From Mycoplasma sp. CAG:472 (lineage in GTDB: Bacteria; Bacillota_I; Bacilli_A; RF39; UBA660): 23,222 nucleotides of DNA. Shown piece after piece: positions 7,306 to 13,935 of this stretch (positions within the stretch are counted from its first letter, which is position 1; every line of letters starts with the position of its first letter). The notes under the pieces were generated by a model. It was not told where the DNA came from, made no database searches, and saw nothing but the letters and a program-made list of their open reading frames with translations. The stretch is taken from assembly GCA_000437315.1 (NCBI GenBank), contig FR899414.1:1-23222 (forward strand). Direction: 5' to 3'. A program made the position numbers and the translations under genes.

Positions 7306-8391
7306 ATGAAAAATAGAATAATAACACTAACATTTATATTTTTCTTGTTAACATCATTTTTACTATGTCAAATAAAAAAAGATGATCTTATATCAGAAAA
7401 AGAAAGAAGACGTCTTGCAAGTAAGCCTAAAATTTCTATTACTTCATTACTTAATGGAAATTATTTTAATAAGCTTGATACTTATGTAACTGATCAAATT
7501 CCTTTTAGAGATGAATTTAAAACTATTAAGGGAAATACTTTGAAAAAAACAATGTTTATGAAAGAAAATAATGGTATTTACGAAAAAGATAATATATTAT
7601 ATCAAATAGATACAAAGGTAAATGTTAAAAGTATTAGACATTTACTTGACAAAATAAATTATATTGATAAAACTTATTTAACTAGTCAAAATAAATATTT
7701 TGTTTACATACCCGATAAAAATTATTATTTAAATGATGAAAAAATTCCTAAAATAGAGTATAATACTATTGAGGGTAATTTAAGAAATGGATTACCTAGT
7801 AATTATAAATGGATTGATATAAAAAATAATTTAGATTTATCATCATATTATAGAACTGATATTCATTGGTCACAAGATAAAATAATTCGTGTAGCAAATA
7901 ATATTTGTGAGAATATGGGACTTTCTAAATTAGAGTCATACTATACCTCAAAAGAGTATTATCCATTTTATGGAGCATTATATAGTAAAACAGTTACTAG
8001 CATAAAACCAGATAAAATAACCTATTTAGATAGTGATATAATTAGAAATACTAAAGTATATAATTATGAGAAAAAAGGTTATGAAAAAGTTTATAAAGAA
8101 AGTAATTTAAATAATATTGATAGTTATGATATTTACTTATCTGGAGCAACAGCTTTATTAACACTTGAAAATAGTTCAAATACCTCAGGAAAAGAGCTTA
8201 TTATGTTTAGAGATTCCTTTGGAAGTAGTTTAGCACCACTTTTAATTGAAAAATATTCTAAAATTACAATGGTTGATTTAAGATATATTGGCAGTAAGTA
8301 TTTAGAAAGTGTATTAAATTTATCTGGAAATGAAGATGTTTTGTTTATTTATAGTAATGTTATAATTAATAATAGTTTTACTTTAAAGTAG
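7306..8391 (+). CDS. DHHW/AlgJ-like SGNH-fold O-acetyltransferase partner
   Basis: 361 residues. An N-terminal hydrophobic segment at about 6-22 serves as anchor or signal. Motifs of the AlgJ/AlgX/DHHW group are visible: PFRDEFK near residue 67, YRTDIHW with Asp185 and His187, and FRDSFGSS with the likely nucleophile Ser304. In family members Ser, His and Asp transfer the acetyl group delivered by the MBOAT protein onto a surface polymer. It directly follows the MBOAT gene and is followed by a small lipoprotein, an arrangement common in Clostridia. The ribosome-binding site GAAAGGAC is good. The substrate is not deducible. Confidence 0.88.
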   Translation: MKNRIITLTFIFFLLTSFLLCQIKKDDLISEKERRRLASKPKISITSLLNGNYFNKLDTYVTDQIPFRDEFKTIKGNTLKKTMFMKENNGIYEKDNILYQIDTKVNVKSIRHLLDKINYIDKTYLTSQNKYFVYIPDKNYYLNDEKIPKIEYNTIEGNLRNGLPSNYKWIDIKNNLDLSSYYRTDIHWSQDKIIRVANNICENMGLSKLESYYTSKEYYPFYGALYSKTVTSIKPDKITYLDSDIIRNTKVYNYEKKGYEKVYKESNLNNIDSYDIYLSGATALLTLENSSNTSGKELIMFRDSFGSSLAPLLIEKYSKITMVDLRYIGSKYLESVLNLSGNEDVLFIYSNVIINNSFTLK

Positions 8392-8408
8392 AGAAAGGAA
8401 GGTAGTTT

Positions 8409-8873
8409 ATGAAAAAAGTTTTAAGTTTATTATTAGTTTTTATTGGAATATTATTTTTAGCAGGTTGTGGTAAAACTGAAAAAAATGTTGAGGGATCACT
8501 TTCTGATTTAATGACAAAGGTTTATGATGGAGCTGGAGTTTCTCATGAGGATATGGAAACTGTAGAACTAAATAGTGAAAATACACCATTTTATTTAGGA
8601 GATGTGTCATTTTCTTTCAAAGAGGCCCTTGCAAGTGAACCAATAATGTCTTCGGTAGCTCATTCAGTAGTACTAATTAGACTTAATAGTGCATCTGATG
8701 CTGAAAAAGCAAAAAAAGAAATCAAAGAAAAAGTTGATCCTAATAAATGGGTATGTGTTTCTGTTGATGAAGAAAATGTTTATGTTGAAAGTGTTGGCGA
8801 TTTAGTTATACTTGCAATGGACAACCAAAATGGGGAAAAATTAAAAGATAGTTTCTTAAATTTAAGTAAGTAA
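8409..8873 (+). CDS. DUF4358-like lipoprotein
   Basis: 154 residues. The lipoprotein signal peptide ends in LAGC with the lipidated Cys at residue 20. The mature part contains AHSVVLIRLNSASDAEKAKKEI, KVDPNKWVCVSVDEENVYVES and GDLVILAMDN, the pattern of DUF4358 proteins that commonly follow MBOAT and DHHW genes. The role is unknown; by context it belongs to the surface O-acylation system, perhaps as an assembly or accessory factor. It starts 17 bp after the DHHW stop with the RBS GAAAGGAAGG and is followed by a terminator, so it closes this operon segment. The last codons lie inside a 22-bp sequence repeated at 11579. Confidence 0.8.
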   Translation: MKKVLSLLLVFIGILFLAGCGKTEKNVEGSLSDLMTKVYDGAGVSHEDMETVELNSENTPFYLGDVSFSFKEALASEPIMSSVAHSVVLIRLNSASDAEKAKKEIKEKVDPNKWVCVSVDEENVYVESVGDLVILAMDNQNGEKLKDSFLNLSK

Positions 8874-8878
8874 AATAA
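8857..8878 (+). repeat. 22-bp direct repeat, left copy
   Basis: Identical to 11579-11600 (starts TAAATTTAAGTAAG and ends TAAAATAA). It covers the last codons and stop of the lipoprotein gene. Together the copies bracket the ABC transporter operon. Confidence 0.7.
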
Positions 8879-8902
8879 CATTATTTTGATGTTATTTTTT
8901 TT
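8872..8902 (+). terminator. Intrinsic terminator after the lipoprotein gene
   Basis: AAAATAACAT and ATGTTATTTT form a 10-bp stem around a 7-nt loop, ending in eight T. Confidence 0.85.
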
Positions 8903-8911
8903 GCAAATTTT

Positions 8912-8942
8912 ATTTTGCGTTTGTAAAAGTAAATTTTGCGTT
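8912..8942 (+). promoter_or_regulatory. Tandem ATTTTGCGTT sites upstream of the ABC promoter
   Basis: ATTTTGCGTT occurs at 8912-8921 and 8933-8942, 21 bp apart start to start (two helical turns), ending 10 bp before the -35. This is the usual layout for a response regulator or similar activator that binds direct repeats. The regulator is not in this window. Confidence 0.4.
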
Positions 8943-8951
8943 AATTTTATA

Positions 8952-8980
8952 TTGTGATTATTTGCTAAATCATTTATACT
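8952..8980 (+). promoter_or_regulatory. Promoter of the ABC transporter operon
   Basis: TTGTGA (8952-8957), a 17-bp spacer and TATACT (8975-8980). Confidence 0.65.
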
Positions 8981-9035
8981 TTAAATAGGTGATACTAAAA
9001 ATACTAATTGTATTTTATAACGAAGGGAGTAAAAA

Positions 9036-9698
9036 ATGATTATAAAATTAGAAAATATTGAAAGAACTTTTAATAAGAATATTAATGTATTAAAAGGAGT
9101 AAATGTAAAGTTTGAACTTGGAAAATTTTATATTATAATGGGACATTCTGGTAATGGAAAAAGTACTTTATTAAATATATTAGGGCTTTTAGATTTAGGG
9201 TATACTGGTGATTATTATTTAAATAATAAGCTAACTAAAGATTTATCTTTAAGTGAGCTTTCTAATATAAGAAATAAAAAGATAGGTTTTGTTTTTCAAG
9301 ATTATTATTTGGATGAAAAATTAACTGCTCTTGAAAATGTTTTGCTTCCTACGATTATAAATAAAGATATAAGTAGTAAAGATGCAAAAACTAAAGCCAT
9401 AGATTTATTAAATAAATTTGGGTTAGATAAAAGAACTAATCATTTACCAAGCACTCTTTCAGGTGGTGAAAAGCAAAGAGTTGCTATAGTAAGAGCAATT
9501 ATAAATGATCCTGATATTATACTTGCCGATGAACCAACGGGTAATTTAGATGCAGAAAGTGAAGAAAATGTTATGTCTATTTTAAAGAATATTAGCAATA
9601 AGGGAAAATGTGTAATAATGGTTACTCATAATACTGACTTAATTAAATATGCGGACAAAGTGTATAATTTAGAGAATGGTGTTTTAAATGAAAAATAG
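9036..9698 (+). CDS. ABC transporter ATP-binding protein, MacB/LolD/BceA class
   Basis: 220 residues, the normal length for a stand-alone nucleotide-binding subunit. Walker A GHSGNGKST (36-44), Q-loop Gln88 in VFQDYYLDEKLTALENV, signature LSGGE (141-145), Walker B IILADE (161-166) followed by PTGNLD, and H-loop His198 are all present, so it should be active. The LTALENVLLP motif is typical of the MacB/LolD/BceA group that pairs with FtsX-like permeases, used for lipoprotein or peptide extraction and antimicrobial-peptide resistance. RBS GAAGGGAG. It overlaps the permease gene by 11 bp, indicating coupled translation. Confidence 0.93.
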   Translation: MIIKLENIERTFNKNINVLKGVNVKFELGKFYIIMGHSGNGKSTLLNILGLLDLGYTGDYYLNNKLTKDLSLSELSNIRNKKIGFVFQDYYLDEKLTALENVLLPTIINKDISSKDAKTKAIDLLNKFGLDKRTNHLPSTLSGGEKQRVAIVRAIINDPDIILADEPTGNLDAESEENVMSILKNISNKGKCVIMVTHNTDLIKYADKVYNLENGVLNEK

Positions 9699-10863
9699 TT
9701 TTAAACTTTTTATACTTGCTCATAAAAATAATCGTGGTATTCATAAAAAAGTAGTTTATACAGTAATAATGATTTTACTTTTTCTATTATTAATTATTCC
9801 TTTTTCAATATTTAAAACTTATGATAATGAACTTAAAAGATTTGAAAAAGAAAATGATAGTTCAAAAATAGTATCTTTTTTCTATAGTGAAAAAGAAAAA
9901 TATGAAAAAATAAAAAATAAAGTTGAGGAAAGTAAATATTTTATCAAAGAAAAAGATTATACTATTCCATTTAAATCTGGATCATTTGAAGAAATAAGTG
10001 GTATATATGATGATGATACATATATTAATCCATATATATATGAAAAAGATATTACTTTTGGTAAAAATTTAAAAAATGATAATGAAATTATATGTAGTAG
10101 TTTATTAAAACCAAATTATTTTGAAGATACAAAAACAAAAGATTTAATAGATATGAAAAAGTATGTAGGTAAAACATTAAATTTTACAACAACAAAAATA
10201 GTTTTTGACAAAGAAATTAACGATTATAAAGCAATTTATTTTACTTATAAATTTAAATTAACTGGACTTATATATGATTATTCCAATAGTAATTGTTATA
10301 TTACTGAAACAAAATTTGACGAAATAGTAAATGAAACTTTTCCTGCTCGTCCTATGGAAGGAGAAATTGCTATTTACACTACAAGTAATGAAGGTGCCAA
10401 GACTATTGCTAAAATATTTGATAGTAATAATATGTTTTATAACTTAAGTGAAGTTGATACTAATTTTATATATCTTATTAGAAATATCTCATTTATATTA
10501 AGTATTATATTTTTTATATTACTTTTAATAATGTTTAATATTTATATAAAAGTATTTATTAAAGAAAAAGAAAAAACACTTAATTTATATAATTTTTTAG
10601 GTTATAGTAAAAATGATTTAAATAAAATAGTATTATTTAGTTTTTATGAGATAGTGGCATTTTCATTAATGATAACATTGCTAATATGTTTTATTATTAA
10701 AATTTGCTTTAGTATTTATTTTAAATCAACATCAGAATATATGTATGTTAAAGCAAGCCTTTATGTATTACCAGTATTCATTATGCTTTTTATACTAATT
10801 ATTTTGTCAACATTTATTGTTAATAATGAAAATAAAAAATTATATAAAAGGATGAAATTATGA
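9688..10863 (+). CDS. FtsX/MacB-type ABC permease
   Basis: 391 residues. One TM lies at about 23-43, followed by an extracytoplasmic domain of about 220 residues, then three TMs at about 267-292, 318-342 and 354-379. This 1+3 layout is that of MacB/FtsX permeases. The cytoplasmic loop after TM2 (KEKEKTLNLYNFLGYSKND) corresponds to the coupling region of FtsX domains. It overlaps the ATPase gene by 11 bp and the next gene by 4 bp. The large Lys- and Tyr-rich outer domain shows no motif that reveals a substrate. Bacitracin-type resistance, peptide export and lipoprotein handling are all possible. Confidence 0.85.
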   Translation: MKNSFKLFILAHKNNRGIHKKVVYTVIMILLFLLLIIPFSIFKTYDNELKRFEKENDSSKIVSFFYSEKEKYEKIKNKVEESKYFIKEKDYTIPFKSGSFEEISGIYDDDTYINPYIYEKDITFGKNLKNDNEIICSSLLKPNYFEDTKTKDLIDMKKYVGKTLNFTTTKIVFDKEINDYKAIYFTYKFKLTGLIYDYSNSNCYITETKFDEIVNETFPARPMEGEIAIYTTSNEGAKTIAKIFDSNNMFYNLSEVDTNFIYLIRNISFILSIIFFILLLIMFNIYIKVFIKEKEKTLNLYNFLGYSKNDLNKIVLFSFYEIVAFSLMITLLICFIIKICFSIYFKSTSEYMYVKASLYVLPVFIMLFILIILSTFIVNNENKKLYKRMKL

Positions 10864-11567
10864 AAATATTTTTAAAAGGGTTAATTAATAAGAAAATTGT
10901 TTTTAAGTATATTTTAATGTCATTTATTATAATGGTAATGTTACTTTCACTAAATACTTATAAAAATTATTTGCACGAAAATGTCCAAAAAGAATATAAT
11001 AATGATACTTATAAAAGTGCATCTTTTCAAAGTGAAAAACTTTATACTAAAGAGGATTTTGTTAATATAAAAAATTTTAGTTATGATGAAAATGATAAAA
11101 TATATAGTGTTACTTTTAAAAGTATTAATGATTTAGAAAACTTTGAAAAGGAATATAAAGAAAGTTTTTTAACTTATCAAAGGTGGACTAGTGTAAATGA
11201 AAGTAACAATATTTTACTTATAAAGATAACAAATATAGTAATAATAATCTTTTATATTATAGTGTTTGTATTAATTATATTTTTCAATTTATATTATTTT
11301 TTAAATATTTTAGGTAGCATTAAATTATACTATATTTTGGGTTTTAATTATAATAAATTAGTTTTAACAGTGTCACTTTTAAATACTTTTATGGAACTTT
11401 TACTTTTAATACTAAGTAACATTATTTTTTATATTATTAATTGTTATAAAAATATTTATTATGTTATAAATTATAGCCTTATATTAATAATTTTAATATC
11501 TAATTTAATTAGTTTGTTATTATTTTTATTTGATATATATAAGATTAAAAGAAAAATTATTTTTTAA
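10860..11567 (+). CDS. Second, short FtsX-like permease subunit
   Basis: 235 residues. TM1 is at about 14-31, a short outer domain of about 85 residues follows, then three or four hydrophobic segments from about 121 to 230. The stretch LYYILGFNYNKLVLTVSLLN resembles the coupling region of FtsX domains (FLGYSKND in its neighbour). With the 391-residue protein it likely forms a heterodimeric permease in which one half has a reduced outer domain. The start ATG overlaps the previous stop (ATGA), preceded by AAGGATG. The gene ends about 40 bp before a terminator. Very high Ile/Leu/Tyr/Asn content reflects the base composition. Confidence 0.75.
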   Translation: MKIFLKGLINKKIVFKYILMSFIIMVMLLSLNTYKNYLHENVQKEYNNDTYKSASFQSEKLYTKEDFVNIKNFSYDENDKIYSVTFKSINDLENFEKEYKESFLTYQRWTSVNESNNILLIKITNIVIIIFYIIVFVLIIFFNLYYFLNILGSIKLYYILGFNYNKLVLTVSLLNTFMELLLLILSNIIFYIINCYKNIYYVINYSLILIILISNLISLLLFLFDIYKIKRKIIF

Positions 11568-11578
11568 GATAATACTAC

Positions 11579-11600
11579 TAAATTTAAGTAAGTAAAATAA
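11579..11600 (+). repeat. 22-bp direct repeat, right copy
   Basis: Identical to 8857-8878. Here it lies in noncoding DNA after the ABC operon, so it is most simply a partial copy of the end of the lipoprotein gene. Confidence 0.7.
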
Positions 11601-11603
11601 TGT

Positions 11604-11638
11604 AAAGAAAAAGGCAAAGTTATTGCTTTTTTTCTTTA
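11604..11638 (+). terminator. Intrinsic terminator after the ABC operon
   Basis: AAAGAAAAAGGCAA pairs with TTGCTTTTTTTCTTT around a 5-nt loop. The T-rich 3' arm provides the release tract. Confidence 0.75.
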
Positions 11639-11668
11639 TTTAGATTAAACTTAATATGTAAGGATGAA

Positions 11669-12532
11669 ATGATGAATAGAAGGATAAAGTTAAAACAAAA
11701 ATATGTTGTTATGTATACTTTAATAATTTTAATAACTATTATTTTGCTTTCCTATATTATTTTTAAAAGCTTTGCTTTTAAAGTGACTAATAATACTAAT
11801 GTAAACTCTATTGTTAGTAATAATGGAACAAATATAGTGGAAAATAATATAGTGGATAATAAAGTTACTGAAAATAATACTACTGAAGATAAACCAGTAC
11901 AAAATAATACAACACCAGTGGAAAAGCCTAATTCTATAGTTAATACTTCTTATGTTCAAGACGAATTTTCAATTGAGGATATTACCCTTGAGGAAACAAA
12001 AATAATATTTAATGAGAAGCATGCAATGACAGTAGGTGATTCAATGGCTGAGGGACTTGATTGTTATGGTGTATTAAATAAAGAAAATGTTGTTTGGCAC
12101 AGGGGAAGAAGAATAGATACTATGAGTGCTGATTTAGAAAAAGTAAAAGCGTATAATCCTAGCTTTCTATTTTTAGCCTATGGAGCAAATGATATAAAAA
12201 GTTGGACAAGTAATGTTGATGGTTGGATTGCAAAATATCGTGAAGCAATAATTAAAATACAAAGTGAACTTCCAAATACAAAAATAATTGTAAATTCTGT
12301 ACTTCCTGTTAGTGATTATGCTACTGCAAATGATCCTTCATTTACATATCAACCTATGTATAATGATGCTTTAAAAAATCTAGCAAAAGAGTTAGGTATT
12401 CAATTTTTAGAAAATGGTGTTTATTTAGCAGATAGAGTAAATTCATTTTCTGCGGATGGAGTACATCCTAAAGTACCATTTTTCCAAAATTGGGGAAAAC
12501 ATATGGCAAGTTATTTAAAAAGTGTAAATTAA
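11669..12532 (+). CDS. Membrane-anchored GDSL/SGNH hydrolase or O-acetyl esterase
   Basis: 287 residues from 11669; the ATG at 11672 has better spacing (8 nt) from AAGGA and may be the true start. An N-terminal TM lies at about 14-33, followed by an Asn/Thr/Val-rich linker (40-90) suited to spanning the wall. The SGNH domain has block I GDSMAEG (Ser125), block III GAND (172-175) and block V DGVHP (Asp263, His266), giving a complete catalytic Ser-Asp-His. Fold relatives remove or transfer acetyl groups on surface sugars. It is separated from the MBOAT/DHHW/lipoprotein genes only by the ABC insert, so it probably belongs to the same O-acylation cluster. A weak hairpin after the stop (12536-12553) may terminate it. 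Confidence 0.85.
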   Translation: MMNRRIKLKQKYVVMYTLIILITIILLSYIIFKSFAFKVTNNTNVNSIVSNNGTNIVENNIVDNKVTENNTTEDKPVQNNTTPVEKPNSIVNTSYVQDEFSIEDITLEETKIIFNEKHAMTVGDSMAEGLDCYGVLNKENVVWHRGRRIDTMSADLEKVKAYNPSFLFLAYGANDIKSWTSNVDGWIAKYREAIIKIQSELPNTKIIVNSVLPVSDYATANDPSFTYQPMYNDALKNLAKELGIQFLENGVYLADRVNSFSADGVHPKVPFFQNWGKHMASYLKSVN

Positions 12533-12557
12533 AAGACAAATTTATGCTTTTTGTTTA

Positions 12558-12586
12558 TTTACATATTTCGAAAATATTTGTATAAT
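12558..12586 (+). promoter_or_regulatory. Promoter of the HdeD-like gene
   Basis: TTTACA (12558-12563), a 17-bp spacer and TATAAT (12581-12586), followed by the RBS GAAAGGAG. Confidence 0.8.
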
Positions 12587-12608
12587 TTAAATAGTAGAAA
12601 GGAGTAAT

Positions 12609-13157
12609 ATGTTAGAGAAATTTAATAAATTCTTAAACTCTTCGATTGTACTTTCAGTTTTAATGTTTATTTTAGGACTTATTTTTATGATTTATCCATC
12701 AGTATCTTTTTCAGTAGTTACATATATAATCGCAATTTTCTTAATACTTAATGGACTTTATTTTATAATTGAAAAAGATAATAGTATATTTTTTTCAGGA
12801 TTCTTAACTCTTGGAGTATTAGAATTTTTAATGGGTATCATAATGTTAATAAATCCTAATATTGTTAAAACATTATTTCCAATTGTCGTAGGAATTTCTA
12901 TGGTAGTTAAATCCGCTTTAGATTTAAGAATTTCAATTAATTTAAGTAGTGTTAATTACAAAAATTGGTTAATATTATTTATTTGCTCACTTCTTGGAAT
13001 TATATGTGGTGTTTATATTATTGTAAATCCAGGTGTTGGAAGTGAAGTAATTACAACTTATGTTGGTATAGTAATTATGGTTTATGCAATAAGTAATATT
13101 ATTGATACAATTATCTTTAAAAAGAATGTTAACGAAATTGTTAAACTTTTAAAATAG
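12609..13157 (+). CDS. HdeD/DUF308 family membrane protein
   Basis: 182 residues with six predicted TM helices in pairs, each pair ending in a NP-type turn: MIYPSVSFSVVTYIIAIFLI, MLINPNIVKTLFPIVVGIS and YIIVNPGVGSEVITTYVGIV. This threefold repeat is characteristic of the HdeD/DUF308 family. HdeD is linked to acid resistance in E. coli, but in Bacillota the role is unknown. It is transcribed from its own promoter with a strong AGGAG ribosome-binding site and ends at a terminator overlapping the stop, so it is monocistronic. Confidence 0.85.
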   Translation: MLEKFNKFLNSSIVLSVLMFILGLIFMIYPSVSFSVVTYIIAIFLILNGLYFIIEKDNSIFFSGFLTLGVLEFLMGIIMLINPNIVKTLFPIVVGISMVVKSALDLRISINLSSVNYKNWLILFICSLLGIICGVYIIVNPGVGSEVITTYVGIVIMVYAISNIIDTIIFKKNVNEIVKLLK

Positions 13158-13180
13158 GCTAGTAGTTAGTCTATTTTTTT
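13153..13180 (+). terminator. Intrinsic terminator after the HdeD-like gene
   Basis: AATAGGCTA and TAGTCTATT pair around GTAGT with one G-U pair, followed by T to 13180. Confidence 0.85.
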
Positions 13181-13216
13181 ATAAAAATAATTTATGAAAA
13201 ATATAAGATAAACATC

Positions 13217-13246
13217 TTGCATAAACATATAAATAAATGTTATATT
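13217..13246 (+). promoter_or_regulatory. Plus-strand promoter of element B (candidate RNA antitoxin)
   Basis: TTGCAT (13217-13222), an 18-bp spacer and TATATT (13241-13246). A transcript would begin near 13253, antisense to the 3' untranslated end of the small peptide mRNA. The box and spacer are kept in copy A. Confidence 0.5.
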
Positions 13247-13252
13247 AATATT

Positions 13253-13332
13253 AAGGAACGTGCAAGATATCACGTTACCTAAATTGCTTTAGTTGGCGCT
13301 TATCCAAATAGTATTATGTACATTAACTTTTT
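13253..13332 (+). ncRNA. Candidate antisense RNA of element B
   Basis: Predicted only. From the promoter at 13217 the RNA would contain a stem AACGTG/CACGTT (13257-13276), a second small stem CTAAA/TTTAG, and reach a run of six T near 13329. It would be fully complementary to the 3' part of the peptide mRNA and to the last codons. The 3' end is uncertain because no strong stem precedes the T run. Confidence 0.35.
13256..13279 (-). promoter_or_regulatory. 3' partner of the predicted mRNA fold-back
   Basis: On the minus strand this reads GGTAACG, then 8 nt, then TGCACGTTC. It can pair with the mRNA leader at 13536-13514 (GAACGTGCA, 7 nt, CGTTACC): 9 bp plus three more inside the loop, and 7 bp. 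The two sites are about 240 nt apart on the mRNA. Confidence 0.55.
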
Positions 13333-13452
13333 TACAAGCAATGCATATTCCACTATAATACGGATGGCGCCTTTTATAAATTCAGGATAGTAAACCCCGA
13401 ACTGTAAAAGTACAATCAAAAATAGTACTCTAATGAGTTTCTTTTTGCTCAT
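13300..13452 (-). CDS. 50-residue hydrophobic peptide, candidate type I toxin
   Basis: Minus-strand ORF of 50 codons plus stop, too short for ordinary gene calling. It begins MSKKKLIRVLFLIVLLQFGV and continues with YYPEFIKGAIRIIVEY and ALLVKKLMYIILFG. The Lys-rich start and two hydrophobic stretches (about 6-21 and 28-49, the second amphipathic with Lys/Arg) suit a membrane-acting small peptide. The ribosome-binding site AAAGGAGG is the strongest in the window, with 7 nt to the ATG. A promoter TTGCAA-16-TATAAT lies about 95 bp upstream. The leader is better conserved between copies A and B than the coding part. These features fit a type I toxin; a secreted signalling peptide or bacteriocin is less likely, since there is no processing site or export partner nearby. 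No homologue is recognised. Confidence 0.65.
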   Translation of the reverse strand: MSKKKLIRVLFLIVLLQFGVYYPEFIKGAIRIIVEYALLVKKLMYIILFG

Positions 13453-13500
13453 TTACCGTTCCTCCTTTCTTCAGTATAATCTTGGTTGCCCAAAACCCCG

Positions 13501-13528
13501 AAAAAATTAAGAAGGTAACGCCATTCCT
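13501..13528 (-). promoter_or_regulatory. 28-nt leader block identical in both element copies
   Basis: The untranslated leader is identical here and at 5519-5546. On the minus strand it includes GGCGTTACCTTCTTAA. CCTTCTT can pair with AAGAAAGG just upstream of the copy-B start (one bulged A), covering the front of the Shine-Dalgarno, and TTACC can pair with GGTAA beside the ATG. It also encodes a five-codon upstream ORF (MALPS, 13524-13507). Confidence 0.55.
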
Positions 13529-13544
13529 GCACGTTCAAGTAGTT

Positions 13545-13572
13545 ATTATACATAAGAAAAAACTAATTGCAA
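13545..13572 (-). promoter_or_regulatory. Promoter of the element B peptide gene
   Basis: Minus strand: TTGCAA (13572-13567), a 16-bp spacer and TATAAT (13550-13545), as in copy A. A TGTCGAA box lies 4 bp upstream of the -35. Confidence 0.7.
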
Positions 13573-13576
13573 GCAA

Positions 13577-13583
13577 TTCGACA
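13577..13583 (-). promoter_or_regulatory. Spo0A-box-like heptamer at the element B promoter
   Basis: TGTCGAA on the minus strand, in TTTTGTCGAAT, identical to the two 0A boxes upstream of spoIIA in this window. It is absent at the equivalent place in copy A. Confidence 0.4.
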
Positions 13584-13621
13584 AAACAAGACAAAATATG
13601 CTATGAATTTATAAAAAAATA

Positions 13622-13899
13622 TATAATGAAAATAAAATTAATAAAGGATTTAATGTAACTGATATTTCTAAAAAATTTTGTTTAGCGTAGGGAGAAATGG
13701 CTGAGGCTTATGAAGCTTATCGTAAAAAAATGATTTAGGCGAAGAACTTGCGGATGTTGCAATTTATCTTTTAGGAATAAGTGAAATATTAGGTATTGAT
13801 TTAGAAAAAGAAATACTTTATAAAATAAATAATAATGTTCATAGAGAATATAAAATTATAAATGGAGTTACTACTCTCGTAAAAGAATATGAAGAATAA
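13622..13899 (+). pseudogene. Broken MazG-like nucleotide pyrophosphohydrolase
   Basis: Remnant of an all-alpha NTP pyrophosphohydrolase of the MazG-like type. The frame reads NKGFNVTDISKKFCLA, a TAG stop at 13688-13690, then GEMAEAYEAYRKK; after loss of one A in the A-run at 13724-13730 it continues one frame over as DLGEELADVAIYLLGISEIL and GIDLEKEILYKINNN to a stop at 13897. The ExxE and EELAD-type metal-binding helices of the family are recognisable (GEMAEAYEA, GEELADV). The N-terminus is cut off where element B ends, there is no start codon, and there are two disabling lesions, so no product is expected. Confidence 0.85.
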
Positions 13900-13903
13900 A
13901 AAA

Positions 13904-13935
13904 ATGTTACTTTAAATAGTAGCATTTTTATTTTT
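13904..13935. terminator. Bidirectional terminator between the MazG remnant and tetR
   Basis: ATGTTACT and AGTAGCAT pair around TTAAAT with one G-U pair. T runs flank it on both strands (13925-13935 on plus; A run 13898-13904 for minus). It serves both converging units and overlaps the end of the tetR gene. Confidence 0.8.

Larger units (their letters stand above)
13215..13618. repeat. Dispersed element, copy B (full length)
   Basis: About 404 bp sharing both ends and most of its minus-strand unit with copy A at 5358-5635. It contains, on the minus strand, promoter, conserved leader, strong ribosome-binding site and a 50-codon hydrophobic peptide gene, and on the plus strand a promoter reading toward that gene. 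Local base composition is richer in G and C (GGCGCC, CGGGG, GGCGTTACC) than the flanks. The right edge coincides with the truncated start of a broken MazG-like gene, suggesting arrival by insertion. Confidence 0.8.

Noticed and set aside
13300..13452. Treating the 50-residue peptide as an AgrD-like signal or bacteriocin.
   Set aside because: No adjacent AgrB, peptidase or export gene, no double-Gly leader or Cys-containing thiolactone core. The nearby ABC transporter is in a separate operon over 1.7 kb away.
13255..13536. Reading the inverted repeats of element B as terminal repeats of a MITE.
   Set aside because: Similarity between copies A and B extends well beyond the repeats on both sides and includes promoters on both strands; copy A lacks the left repeat. 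The mRNA fold-back reading explains more, though the MITE idea is not excluded.
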